Of a stretch of 64,000 bases of DNA, positions 45,858 through 55,133 are shown in pieces. Positions within the stretch are counted from its first letter, which is position 1. Each line of letters begins with the position of its first letter. The stretch comes from JAFAMB01 sp963775805 (GTDB lineage: Bacteria; Verrucomicrobiota; Verrucomicrobiia; Chthoniobacterales; JAFAMB01), in the NCBI GenBank assembly GCA_963775805.1, contig CAVZKG010000007.1, forward strand, positions 186,001 through 250,000, read 5' to 3'. A program made the translations under genes and the position numbers. Below the pieces are notes generated by a model. It did not search any database. It saw only the letters and a program-made list of their open reading frames with translations, and was not told the origin of the DNA.

Positions 45858-46751
45858 TTATTTAAGTGCCCCTTGTGTCAGCCCTCGCAAGAAATACCGA
45901 CCACCAAAAAGATAGATCAGGAGTGGCGGCAAAGCGGCAATCAGTACGGCAGCGCTTTCAACGTTGTATTGGTGCACGGAAGTTCCGCCGGCGCTCAGTG
46001 CGATCAGAGCGGCGGTAATCGGTTGATGGGTCCCAGAGGAGAAGATGACCGCAAACAAAAATTCGTTCCAGATGTTCGTGAATTGCCAAATCACGGTAAC
46101 GATCAAGATGGAAGGCGACAGCGGCAGGATAATCTTTCGGAAGATCCGCCAAAAACCAGCGCCGTCGATTCGCGCCGCTTTGATAAGATCATCAGGTATA
46201 TGCACGTAATAATTGCGGCAAAACAGTGTCGTGAAGCTTAATCCCTGGACACAGTGGATAAGCACGAGACCGGTAGTCGAATTTGTCAGACCAAGTAAAC
46301 CGAGCACGCGCGCCCAGGGCAACAAAACCATCTGACCAGGCATAAATACCCCTAGAGTGAGGATGCCGAACAGAACCTCAGAACCCTTAAAGCGCCACTT
46401 GGATAAAATGTAGCCGTTGATAGAGCCGATCGCGGTCGAGATAATCGTGGCGGGCACGACCATGGCAACCGAGTTGAAGAAGAAAGGCTCTATTCCTTCG
46501 CAGGTACCTCCGACACAAAAATTGTTCCACGCCATCGCCCAGTACTTGAGCGAAAAGCTTTGCGGCACACCGATGAGGCCGTTGCGGCTGATGTCGGGAA
46601 GATCGCGAAATGAATTGAGGATCACGACCGCAAGCGGCAACAGAGTATAGAGCGCGAACAACGTTAGCAGCGCGTAGATGACAAGCTTCGCTCGGTGCCG
46701 ATGCCAGGTGCCCGACGCGCCGAGCGGATCATAGGATCCTGCCTTAGCCAT
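45858..46751 (-). CDS. Carbohydrate ABC transporter permease (MalG type)
   Basis: 297 residues with six predicted helices, and the EAA loop 'LIKAARIDGAGFWRIFRKIILPLSPSILIV' that contacts the ATPase. The C-terminus 'FGGRYFLRGLTQGALK' is typical of the MalG-side permease. It overlaps the upstream permease gene by 8 bp. Confidence 0.9.
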   Translation of the reverse strand: MAKAGSYDPLGASGTWHRHRAKLVIYALLTLFALYTLLPLAVVILNSFRDLPDISRNGLIGVPQSFSLKYWAMAWNNFCVGGTCEGIEPFFFNSVAMVVPATIISTAIGSINGYILSKWRFKGSEVLFGILTLGVFMPGQMVLLPWARVLGLLGLTNSTTGLVLIHCVQGLSFTTLFCRNYYVHIPDDLIKAARIDGAGFWRIFRKIILPLSPSILIVTVIWQFTNIWNEFLFAVIFSSGTHQPITAALIALSAGGTSVHQYNVESAAVLIAALPPLLIYLFGGRYFLRGLTQGALK

Positions 46752-47688
46752 TGCTAGCCTCCCGGCGCTGACGCCAATTGCTCCAGATCGTATAAGGAAC
46801 TAGTACGAGGGATAACGCAACCAGGATCATGATCGCCGCTGCAGCTCCTTCGGCCATTTGGCCACGCTGAAACATGAGATCATACACATAGATCGCCGGC
46901 ACAGTGGTGGCGATTCCGGGTCCACCCCCCGTCAATGCAATGACCAGATCGAAGGTCTTGATGGCGAATTGCAGTAGCACCACCAGCACAGAGATAAAGA
47001 TCGGCCCAATTGCAGGGAGGATAATCCGTCGGTAAATCCGCGGCATGGTCGCCCCATCGATCTGCGCCGCTTTGATAAGATCGGGATCAATTGAACGCAA
47101 CCCGGCGAGGAATAGCGCCATGACAAAGCCGGACGCCTGCCAAATGCCGGCAAACACAATCGTGTAAATCGCCATCTCGCGCTGAACGATCCAGTCGAAT
47201 TTGAAACTTGCCCAACCAAGATGCTGAATAACGCTCTCGATCCCGGTCGACGGGCTGAGCAGCCAACGCCACACCGTGCCTGTGACGACGAAAGAAACCG
47301 CCAACGGATAAAGATAAATTGTCCGCCACAAAGCCTCTGCGCGAACGCGTTGATCGATCAGAATGGCTAGCACTAGCCCGATAAATGTCGCTCCGACGAC
47401 GTACAACGCGCTGAACAGAAAGAGGTTATTATACGCGATACCCCAGCGCCGATTAGTCCACAATTCCGCGTATTGATGGAAACCGGCGATGGAATAGTCG
47501 GGCATGAGCGTGGAGTTCGAGAGCGAAATCCAGATTGTCCAACCACAAAACCCGAAGACGTAAATAAATGTCGCGAGCAGAGAGGGCGCCAAAACGAGCT
47601 GTGGCAGGATGCTCGATAGCCGTTCACGAAGCGGGCGGCTCTTCTTCAGAGCCGCGCTTTCGGGTGTGAATCTCACAGACTCGACCAC
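46744..47688 (-). CDS. Carbohydrate ABC transporter permease (MalF type)
   Basis: 314 residues with six helices. EAA loop is 'LIKAAQIDGATMPRIYRRIILPAIGPIFISV'. N-terminal 'PQLVLAPSLLATFIYVFGFCGWTIWISL' is characteristic of sugar ABC importers. Translation is coupled to the next permease by overlap. Confidence 0.9.
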   Translation of the reverse strand: MVESVRFTPESAALKKSRPLRERLSSILPQLVLAPSLLATFIYVFGFCGWTIWISLSNSTLMPDYSIAGFHQYAELWTNRRWGIAYNNLFLFSALYVVGATFIGLVLAILIDQRVRAEALWRTIYLYPLAVSFVVTGTVWRWLLSPSTGIESVIQHLGWASFKFDWIVQREMAIYTIVFAGIWQASGFVMALFLAGLRSIDPDLIKAAQIDGATMPRIYRRIILPAIGPIFISVLVVLLQFAIKTFDLVIALTGGGPGIATTVPAIYVYDLMFQRGQMAEGAAAAIMILVALSLVLVPYTIWSNWRQRREASNG

Positions 47689-47716
47689 GATCGTTTTCGC
47701 CCTCGTTTAGCTTACT

Positions 47717-48997
47717 CTATTGTTGCGCTTCGACGGCGTCTGCCATCTGCTTCGCAGCGTCGGCTGCAGATAGCTTTGGAGTGTTGACGAATTCTGTAAT
47801 CACTTCCATCGCTGCACCACGGTATTTCTGCAGGATAGTCATGTTATGAGCAAAACTGCGCACTAACGTGCCGGCTTTGATCGCTTCGCCAAGGTCCACC
47901 TGTGACTTTTGCTGACAGGGTGTGAAGCCGTTACTCAGATCGACGTCTAGCCTGGCTGGGATTGAACCCTTCGCCTGGTTGAAAATCGTCTGGAACTCTT
48001 TCGACATGATGAGATGGGCGAGAAGCTTCGAACCGGCAAGATAGTCAGGATCCTTCTGCTTGAAGAACACGACTGAATCGCTATTTAAGATGAAGCCTGG
48101 CTTGCCATTATTAGCTGGCGCTTGACCGCAAAGATAGTCGACTCCCTCTTTGAATCCCCCGGCGTTGTATGTGCCGATTGCCCAGTCACCCATGAAAAAG
48201 AATGCCGCTTGGCCAGTCAACATCATGTTGGCAGCAGCGTCCCACGCCCGCCCAGCGATGCCCGGGTCCATCCAGTTGATCATTTTGCGGTACTGTTCAA
48301 AAGCGGCGACCATTCCAGGACTGCGCATCGCGTCCGTGTTCCCCTCAACGAACGCTTTACGGTAGAGGTCGATGTCCATACCGTAGACGACAATCTCGAA
48401 AGTCGTTGCATCGGTCCAATCCGCGCTACCGTGGGCAATCGGAATAATGCCGGCAGCCTTCACCTTCTCGCAATCGGCGTTAAACTCATCCCAGGTCGAA
48501 GGCATTGACTTAATCCCGGCTTTGTCCAACGCCTTTTTGCCGCCCCAGAGCCAATTGATACGATGGATATTCATCGGTACCGCAACCCAGGAGCCCTTGG
48601 GTTTCATAACGGACAGAAGCTCTTTTGCAACGGTTCCGTCCCAATTCTCCGCCTTCGCGATTTCGTCCAGGTTTAAAGTCATCCCGGTTTCGTTCCACTC
48701 GGCGATTTCCGGTCCCTTCAGCTGGACCGCAGGCGGCGGATTGCCGGAAACAACGTCTGCCCGCAACTTTGCGAGCGTATTAGCGGTGTGGCCAGCAATG
48801 GAGGTTGACTCCCATTTGCCGCCGGCCGCTTTGAACATATCGCCGAGCTTGGCGATCGCTGCCGCGTCGGAACCGTTGTCCCATTGCGAAAGCAGATTTG
48901 TTTTGGGTTGTTGGGCGTGTACCGCCCCGGCTGATATCAGCCCGAGTGTCAATGAAACAGCTGCCACCGTAGTGGTGGCGTAACGCGCTAAATGCAT
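47717..48997 (-). CDS. Extracellular sugar-binding protein of the ABC importer
   Basis: 426 residues with a clear signal peptide (TTTVAAVSLTLGLISAGAVHA). The mature lobe starts 'NLLSQWDNGSDAAAIAKLGDMFKAAGGKWESTSIAGHTANT', resembling glucose/mannose-binding proteins of proteobacteria (GtsA-like). It is the first gene of the operon, 28 bp before the MalF-type permease. The sequence style suggests acquisition from an alphaproteobacterium (inference). Confidence 0.88.
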   Translation of the reverse strand: MHLARYATTTVAAVSLTLGLISAGAVHAQQPKTNLLSQWDNGSDAAAIAKLGDMFKAAGGKWESTSIAGHTANTLAKLRADVVSGNPPPAVQLKGPEIAEWNETGMTLNLDEIAKAENWDGTVAKELLSVMKPKGSWVAVPMNIHRINWLWGGKKALDKAGIKSMPSTWDEFNADCEKVKAAGIIPIAHGSADWTDATTFEIVVYGMDIDLYRKAFVEGNTDAMRSPGMVAAFEQYRKMINWMDPGIAGRAWDAAANMMLTGQAAFFFMGDWAIGTYNAGGFKEGVDYLCGQAPANNGKPGFILNSDSVVFFKQKDPDYLAGSKLLAHLIMSKEFQTIFNQAKGSIPARLDVDLSNGFTPCQQKSQVDLGEAIKAGTLVRSFAHNMTILQKYRGAAMEVITEFVNTPKLSAADAAKQMADAVEAQQ

Positions 48998-49615
48998 AGA
49001 GCAAGTTCCTAACGTTTTGGGGGTATGGGGGTATTTTGTTTTAGTTCTTCAACGGCAATTCCGGATCGGTAGCGCGTCGTTACTCGTTGAGGCGATGGTC
49101 ACACCGACTACATGAACCTCCGGGTCACCCTCGCTTGTGGGCCATGATGCAAGCACCGGCTATTGGCCGAGACAACCCTGCCGACCGCATTACGCCGCTG
49201 CCAGAAATATATCATATATGATATTACGGAGGGCGTCTTTCTCGGTAGTCCTATCATGTGTTACTTAATTCAACCTGGCCTGTACTGGGGGGATGCGAAA
49301 TTCAATGTGTCCTTCACCTCGAATCCGACACACAAATGTGCTCAAACTTTACTGCTTAATTCCGCGGCAGTCTGCCAAAGGCGCGAATATTTGTCATCAA
49401 AAAATTCTACCTTTCAATCTCGGTTTCGTTATCCAACGGCTGACCAGTCACCCATTTTACAAGTGGGAAATGCCTGCCAGGGCGATGATGATCGAACAAA
49501 TTGCGCCAATAAAATTCGACAGTCGCGGCATGAATAGCAGGAGAATACCGGAGGTCAAAGAGAGCCGGCGGTGACGATGAAATGCCGACGAAGATCACGG
49601 TCGAGTGGCACCGGA
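48998..49615. other. Region without recognised gene
   Basis: About 620 bp upstream of the sugar-binding protein gene. The operon promoter must be in its first part; 'GGGGGTATGGGGGTATTTTG' at about 49018 is a notable short direct repeat. The rest gives only short frames without motifs. Confidence 0.35.
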
Positions 49616-49844
49616 GGGACAGGTCAAATATTGCAGGCTTTCGGTCTTACGGGGAACCGCGAGTCCAACGGAGCGGCTGCGTTTATAATGTGTTGTGCGC
49701 TCTGTGCTGGCGACGAGGGAAATCAAAGCGACGCTTCAAATCCATGCCAGCTTAGACGGTGCGGCGATTATCGGACCCGATTGTGCCGAATCGAACTGTC
49801 CGCCTCTTTTCGCTCCCTGGCTTATTTCGAATCTGACCTGTCCC
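49616..49844 (+). repeat. 229-bp chimeric element with RAYT ends
   Basis: GGGACAGGTC (49616) and GACCTGTCCC (49835-49844). Near the left it carries a piece of the RAYT gene's 3' end ('GTCTTACGGGGAACCGCGAG', compare 40193), then the same inner segment as the 43607 element. It looks like an internal-deletion derivative of a full RAYT element. Confidence 0.65.
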
Positions 49845-49951
49845 CTTCTGTTGGTGCACTAAGATTTGGTTTGCCGTTTGCGGCAAGAACACGATCTGCC
49901 GAAGTGCAATGCGCCCTGCCTATCCGCCTCGGCCGTTCTACCGAATCCGAC

Positions 49952-50157
49952 TCAAATATCTGAAATTAAGCCTGCGCCTGTTGTGGCGTTGTACTCAAAA
50001 ACATTGTTGCCGCTGCCAGCAGCGGTTGTCACGAACAGGTCACCGTTCGCTTTGGCAATGCCGGTCGCGTTGGTGAGTGAAATGGAATCATTGTTAATCA
50101 CTGATCCGGAGCTGGAATACTCCGCAACCTCGCTTCCGCCATTCTCCAGAACAAAAT
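49952..50157 (-). pseudogene. C-terminal fragment of a secreted repeat protein
   Basis: The minus strand from about 50157 to the stop at 49952 reads 'SLTNATGIAKANGDLFVTTAAGSGNNVFEYNATTGAG', the NHL/beta-propeller-like repeat style of exported PEP-CTERM proteins. There is no start or upstream part, so it is a remnant. Confidence 0.5.
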
Positions 50158-50638
50158 AAATCGGATGCTTTGCGCCATGGCAGAACGCGCGACGAATGTG
50201 CTAAGGCCTGTAACAGCTAACAAGCCGAGCAAATTGTTATTCAAATGTATAGTCTAATAAGAGTGGAATCTTGCACTTTGCGAAGTGGGCACCCCGTCAT
50301 CCTTTCGGATTGCGTCGACCTGTCCCTCTGTCTTCCTACCTTGGACACACACCGGCTGAAACTTTCGAGGCTGAAGCGGGCATTCATGGATGGTGAAGAA
50401 GAGGGGTTCGCGGTGCGAGCTGACGCTGGCTATCACGAACAAACTGCCGATGAAGACTCTGGCTGAGACGGGTCACTGCTTTCCTAAACAGGCAGAGCTG
50501 TTTCAGCGGATCGCGCGGCTGACGTACGGCAAGTAAAGCGAAGTAGACTTCCGGACAGTTCCTAGGCGCAAGCACCCACTTGATGAAAAGTAAATGTCCT
50601 GATACAACGTCTTCCCACACACAACCGAGGAGGCAGCC
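50158..50638. other. Region with one repeat right end, no recognised gene
   Basis: About 480 bp. GACCTGTCCC at 50317-50326 with the usual CT-rich flank. Open frames here lack recognisable motifs. The end carries the ribosome-binding site of the VOC gene. Confidence 0.4.
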
Positions 50639-51319
50639 ATAAGCACGGATCAAGTCCGTAGTATTGACGCGGTCAGCGTCGCAAGAGTCGAGACGAAGTT
50701 CGAAGTGGTCGTCATCCCCGCCTCGGATGTCGATCGCGCGAAGGAGTTCTACGGGAGGCTCGGGTGGCGGCTCGACGCCGACTATGACAACGGTGACGAC
50801 TTCCGTGTGATCCAGTTCACGCCGCCTGGCTCAGGATGTTCGGTTATCTTCGGCAAGAATGTCACCGCCGCAGCACCCGGCTCCGCCCAGGGCCTGTATC
50901 TGATTGTCTCCAACATCGCCGCCGCCCGCGACGACCTGCTCGCTCGCGGCGTCAAGATCAGCGAGGTTTTCCACGACGCCGGCGGCGTGTACGCCGGCCC
51001 GGACGAGCCCTACCTGTTTGGGCGGCTCCGGGTCAGCGGTCCGGATCCCGAGCATCGCAGTTACCGCTCGTTCGCCTCGTTCAGTGACCCGGACGGTAAC
51101 GGCTGGCTGTTCCAGGAGATCACGGCGCGGCTGGCCGGTCGCGTTGACCCCGCCACGACGACCTTCGCGTCGGCGAACGATCTGGCGAGCGCGCTTCGGC
51201 GCGCTGCGGCCGCCCACGGGCAGCACGAGGCGCGGACCGGGCAAGCCGACTCGAACTGGCCAGACTGGTACGCCGAGTACATGGTGCGCGAGCAGAGCGG
51301 CCAAGAGCTGCCGAAATAA
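50639..51319 (+). CDS. VOC (glyoxalase/bleomycin-resistance) family protein, apparent ATA start
   Basis: About 226 residues. The VOC core has 'FEVVVIPASDVDRAKEFYGRLGWRLDADY' and 'YRSFASFSDPDGNGWLFQEIT', with the usual metal-fold arrangement. A C-terminal helix 'NWPDWYAEYMVREQSG' follows. The coding pattern starts at ATA 50639 (then STDQVRSIDAVSVARV), 5 bases after GAGGAGG (50627-50633). Thus an ATG seems changed to ATA; the first regular start is GTG 50705, with no good ribosome-binding site. High GC suggests transfer. Confidence 0.8.
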   Translation: MSTDQVRSIDAVSVARVETKFEVVVIPASDVDRAKEFYGRLGWRLDADYDNGDDFRVIQFTPPGSGCSVIFGKNVTAAAPGSAQGLYLIVSNIAAARDDLLARGVKISEVFHDAGGVYAGPDEPYLFGRLRVSGPDPEHRSYRSFASFSDPDGNGWLFQEITARLAGRVDPATTTFASANDLASALRRAAAAHGQHEARTGQADSNWPDWYAEYMVREQSGQELPK

Positions 51320-51469
51320 ATGACTGCGACGCGACCGTCCTGAGCAACGGCGCCTCGTGAAGCCGGCTTAAACCCTAGATAGTTTCGCGCATCTGGCATG
51401 AGCGGTGTTTGAAGACCGCACAATAATGGACCACCTACTTCGAGGCCTGTATACTTGCTAGAAGAAAGA

Positions 51470-51612
51470 GGGACAGGTCGGGTTCGGGATAATCGGGTGT
51501 GACTGCCACGGCACCGACTAAGCTGGCATGGCCCTGAAGCGTCGCCGCCAGCACAGAGTGCGCAACACATTATAAACGTGTAGTTCGAATCCTCCCTTAT
51601 TCAACTTGTCCC
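51470..51612 (-). repeat. 143-bp RAYT-type element in inverted orientation
   Basis: Read on the minus strand, it matches the 43607 element: both ends, the inner 'GTGCTGGCG' region and the outer flanks (AGAAGAAAG next to the right end, GTAG next to the left end). It is the only clearly reversed copy. Confidence 0.65.
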
Positions 51613-51802
51613 TACTGTTCTCTTCGAACTCGATCCGGAAGCTTTGGCCGCAGTCAAATAAAACATCGGCCTCAATTTGCACCCAAATTAGTCGGCTACC
51701 GCCGACCGATAACGGACCGTCAGAGTTGCCATAGTTACTCTTGGCGGTCTTTATTCTGAGATCGAGTTCTGCTCAATAGTTTCGCGCGACTTGGAATTAA
51801 AA

Positions 51803-52600
51803 ATGAACATGTACTGGGTATACAATCTGCCTATCTGGTTGTTTGGGGTTCTCGCCGTGCTGGTCACGACAGTGATCAGTTTGATTGGGATGTACGCGAC
51901 CCGAAAATGGGTCCGGCGCGTCCATGGCCTTGAGCATTCGCATAACGACGTCGTAGGCTATTACCTGGGGGCGGGATGTCTTTTTTACGGAATCACACTG
52001 GGCCTGCTCGCCGTAGGGACTTGGCAGGCATACTCGGACGTGGACAATAAAGTCAGTGAAGAAGCATCGGCACTCGCCGGTCTCTACCGGGATGTTAGCG
52101 GATTTCCTGAGCCGGCGCGGACTAGCCTTCAATCCGACCTGCGCGACTACATCCATGAGATCATCTACATTGTTTGGCCACTGGAACGCAGAGGGATCGT
52201 CCCGAAAACAACCGGGCCCACGCTTGCGAAGTTTCAGACTGGACTCGCCAATTTCGAACCGGTTACAGAAGGCCAGAAGACCTTGCAGGCGGAGGCATAT
52301 CGAGAGTTTGACCGCATGATTGAGCTTCGCCGGATCCGGCTGCGAAGCGCGGTTGTAGGACTCCCTTCGACGATGTGGTGCGTCTTGCTGATCGGCGCGT
52401 TCCTGAACATAGCGATGACTTGGTTTTTTGATATGAAGAGTTTCAGCATGCATGCCTGGATGACCGTAATGTTTTCGGCGGTTTTGGGTCTTTTGATCTT
52501 CCTGCTTGCTGCATTGGACAATCCGTTTCGGGGAAAAATCAGCGTCGGCCCTGAAGCTTTCCGGCTTGTCTATGACGAATTGATGAAACCAGAAAAATGA
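51803..52600 (+). CDS. DUF4239 membrane protein (paralogue)
   Basis: 265 residues. Helices 'LPIWLFGVLAVLVTTVISLIGMY' and 'YLGAGCLFYGITLGLLAVGTW' are followed by 'DNKVSEEASALAGLYRDVSGFP', the helical domain and two C-terminal helices ending 'ALDNPFRGKISVGPEAFRLV'. The layout is that of the protein at 40615, with low identity. ATG 51803 chosen (MNMYWVYNLPIW). Function unknown. Confidence 0.75.
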   Translation: MNMYWVYNLPIWLFGVLAVLVTTVISLIGMYATRKWVRRVHGLEHSHNDVVGYYLGAGCLFYGITLGLLAVGTWQAYSDVDNKVSEEASALAGLYRDVSGFPEPARTSLQSDLRDYIHEIIYIVWPLERRGIVPKTTGPTLAKFQTGLANFEPVTEGQKTLQAEAYREFDRMIELRRIRLRSAVVGLPSTMWCVLLIGAFLNIAMTWFFDMKSFSMHAWMTVMFSAVLGLLIFLLAALDNPFRGKISVGPEAFRLVYDELMKPEK

Positions 52601-53004
52601 TATTGCTGCTTAGTCGCAGGATGCGAAGGCTGTGATCGCATCGCTGCGCGCTCTCGTCTTTATTTCTGCCTGACGCTCGTCTCTCTTTCGAGTCGAAGCT
52701 TTGCAGCCATTGGGCCCAATCGAACGTCCTTTCCTCATTGGTCCCATCGTCTATCCGACCTGGTCCTCTTGCTTCTCACTTATTGTATCTGACCTGTCCC
52801 TATCTCTTCTCACACCTGAAAGAGTGTTCCCCCGGATTGTCGAGACGCAATAGGGCGACCGACCAGGCCTGTGGAGTGGTCTACGGCCGAGCGTCCGAGA
52901 GGAAGGCTCACCGGAAAGCCGGCATTAAAGCCGGCTCCCATGAGAAGGTCTGAAGGCTTCTCTATCCTTGGTAACGGCCGGTTCCGCTGCCTTGAACCGA
53001 CAAG
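52601..53004. repeat. Gene-free stretch with RAYT-type right ends
   Basis: About 400 bp. GACCTGTCCC at 52791-52800 and a damaged copy (GACCTGGTCC) near 52757. Also a GCCGGCATTAAAGCCGGC hairpin near 52919. No gene. Confidence 0.45.
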
Positions 53005-53373
53005 TCACATTGAATCGGCTCGATAAATGTAAGGCCAGCTGCGAAGGGCAGTCGGAAGGTCTCCGCCGTCGGCTTCGAGCGGAAAAAGCCCCGCCGCAAG
53101 GCCGCGTGCCAACGAGACGGCATCTTCGATCAAACTGACCACGCGGTTGGCGTCTGCTACCTCTGGAGCTCCCCTTGCCGCTAGCTTTTCCACCAGAAAT
53201 TGCTCGGCTAGGGCAGTGCCGGTGAGGTGCTGGCATAGACTATCATGAACCGCAGCGCAAGCGAGAGTCACAAATGTAAATGCGACCAAGAGCCACTTTG
53301 GAAGCTGCTTGAGTTTTGCGATGAAATCCGCCACCACATTTTGCGGCCTTTGTTCCCCGTTATTTGAAGCCAT
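53005..53373 (-). pseudogene. Remnant of a sensor histidine kinase (dimerisation domain)
   Basis: 122 residues. An N-terminal helix (WLLVAFTFVTLACAAV) is joined directly to 'HDSLCQHLTGTALAEQFLVEKLAARGAPEVADANRVVSLIEDAVSLARGLAAGLFPLEADGG', the phosphoacceptor domain of a NarX/HisKA_3-type kinase starting at its His. The ATPase domain is absent. An internal deletion and C-terminal loss seem likely. Confidence 0.6.
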
Positions 53374-53540
53374 TAAGAACCGAACCTAACATTGCGAGGT
53401 CCCTTGGCAACGGGCGTCGGTGCAGTAGACCGCACGGCGGAGTTAAGAGCCATTGACACAGAGCATTGAGCCATGGGTCTGGAAATTGCTGCAGGGCGCG
53501 GGAGATGTTTAGCGAAGGGAATTTCACAACTGAAGAGATA

Positions 53541-55133
53541 ATGATGGTGAGGCTGCCTGAAGGCTGCCCATCTGAAAGGCGGACGATCCGACCACGGAGG
53601 TTCCGGGCGAATAACAGCTTATTGCGTATCTTCATTTTTTTGTTTTTCGTGACATCGCTTTTCACTGGTCGCTCGGGGAAGGCCGCTGATCATTTTCCGG
53701 TGCTCCGGCGGGAGGCCTTTCCTTTGCCGCTCCCTGATTATCATGACAAGGAGATTCCGGGCCTGATCAACAAGCTTGTCCATCGTGTTAGAGTCGAACC
53801 TTTCAACCTCATCAGCACTCTGATCTTCTTCCTCGCGATCCTGCATACCTTTCTGACCCCGGCCTTCACTAAGATATCTCGCCGCTACGAGCATAAGTTT
53901 GATGCGCTGGAAGCTGAAGAAATGCATCCCGAATTGGGTCGGGCGGCAGTCCGGCGGCGCGACAAACTTGAGTTCAGAGCGCGGGCATGGGGTTTCATGG
54001 GAGAGGTCGAAGCGGTATTCGGAGTTTGGCTGATCCCCTTATTCCTGACTATCATCTTCATGAAAGGGTGGCCGACGCTTGTGAGTTACGGCGCAAGCGT
54101 AAGCGCCGCGGAACCGATTTTTGTCGTGGTGATCATGGCCATGGCGAGTGCGAGGCCAATCCTTGGAATTGCTGAACGAGCCCTCGCGAGCGTCGCAGCG
54201 ATCGGCGGGTACGGCCCGGCTTCCTGGTGGTTGACTATCCTAAGCGTGGGTCCATTACTAGGCTCTTTTATTACCGAACCGGGAGCAATGACGATCTGTG
54301 CTCTTTTGCTTCGCAACCGGTTCTATTGTTTAAACCCCAGTTCGGAGCTTCGTTACGCCACGCTCGGCCTTTTGTTCGTTGGAATATCAGTTGGCGGAAC
54401 ATTAACTCAATTTGCGGCGCCACCGGTTGTCATGGTCGCTGCCACGTGGAAGTGGGATTTTCTTCACATGCTGGGTAACTTTGGATGGAAGGCCGCGCTA
54501 GGCACCTTTCTTTCCAATACGACTTATTTTCTCCGTTATCGGAAAGAACTGTTCTCGCTCAAACCGATTCGATTCAGCGATGCAACGCAAAGCCGTCCGA
54601 TACCCAGGCGGATCACCGCAATACACTTGCTGTTCATAACTTGGTCGGTTGCCACCGCTCACTATTCGACGCTCGTCATCATCGGCTTTCTGTTTTACCT
54701 GGCTTTTCTTCAAGCTACCAGTCGTCATCAAGAGAATGGGTCGCTTCGCGGACCGATGATGGTTGGTTTTTTCCTTACTTCCCTCGTTCTCCATGGCACC
54801 TGTCAGCAATGGTGGCTGGAGCCGGTATTGGGAGGACTTAGCGAATGGCCTTTGATGATCAGCGCGACTATCTTGACCGGCTTCAATGACAATGCGGCAA
54901 TAACTTATCTCGCTTCCCTGGTCCCGAACTTTTCTGAGCAGCTTAAGTATGCGGTGATGGCTGGAGCGGTGACTGGGGGCGGATTAACGGTGATAGCCAA
55001 CGCGCCAAATCCTGTAGGACAGGCTATTCTCGCCAACGAGTTCGGCGAGAGCGGCATTTCCCCATGGCGCTTGTTTCTCGCGGCGATCGTTCCTACGATT
55101 GTTGTGGGAGCATGTTTCATGATCTTGAAGTAG
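53541..55133 (+). CDS. Putative Na+/H+ antiporter (PF07399-type)
   Basis: About 530 residues with some ten to twelve hydrophobic segments. Family blocks include 'EPFNLISTLIFFLAILHTFLTPAF', 'FWLIPLFLTIIFMKGWPTLVSYGASVSAAEPIFVVVIMAMASARPI', 'LLGSFITEPGAMTICALLL' and 'ATILTGFNDNAAITYLASLVP', the last with acidic and polar residues in the membrane. ATG 53541 is taken as start; a longer frame to 53466 adds an unlikely N-terminus. Confidence 0.8.
   Translation: MMVRLPEGCPSERRTIRPRRFRANNSLLRIFIFLFFVTSLFTGRSGKAADHFPVLRREAFPLPLPDYHDKEIPGLINKLVHRVRVEPFNLISTLIFFLAILHTFLTPAFTKISRRYEHKFDALEAEEMHPELGRAAVRRRDKLEFRARAWGFMGEVEAVFGVWLIPLFLTIIFMKGWPTLVSYGASVSAAEPIFVVVIMAMASARPILGIAERALASVAAIGGYGPASWWLTILSVGPLLGSFITEPGAMTICALLLRNRFYCLNPSSELRYATLGLLFVGISVGGTLTQFAAPPVVMVAATWKWDFLHMLGNFGWKAALGTFLSNTTYFLRYRKELFSLKPIRFSDATQSRPIPRRITAIHLLFITWSVATAHYSTLVIIGFLFYLAFLQATSRHQENGSLRGPMMVGFFLTSLVLHGTCQQWWLEPVLGGLSEWPLMISATILTGFNDNAAITYLASLVPNFSEQLKYAVMAGAVTGGGLTVIANAPNPVGQAILANEFGESGISPWRLFLAAIVPTIVVGACFMILK

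Noticed and set aside
52918..52936. GCCGGC hairpin as a terminator of the DUF4239 gene
   Set aside because: No T-run follows and it lies more than 300 bp from the gene end.
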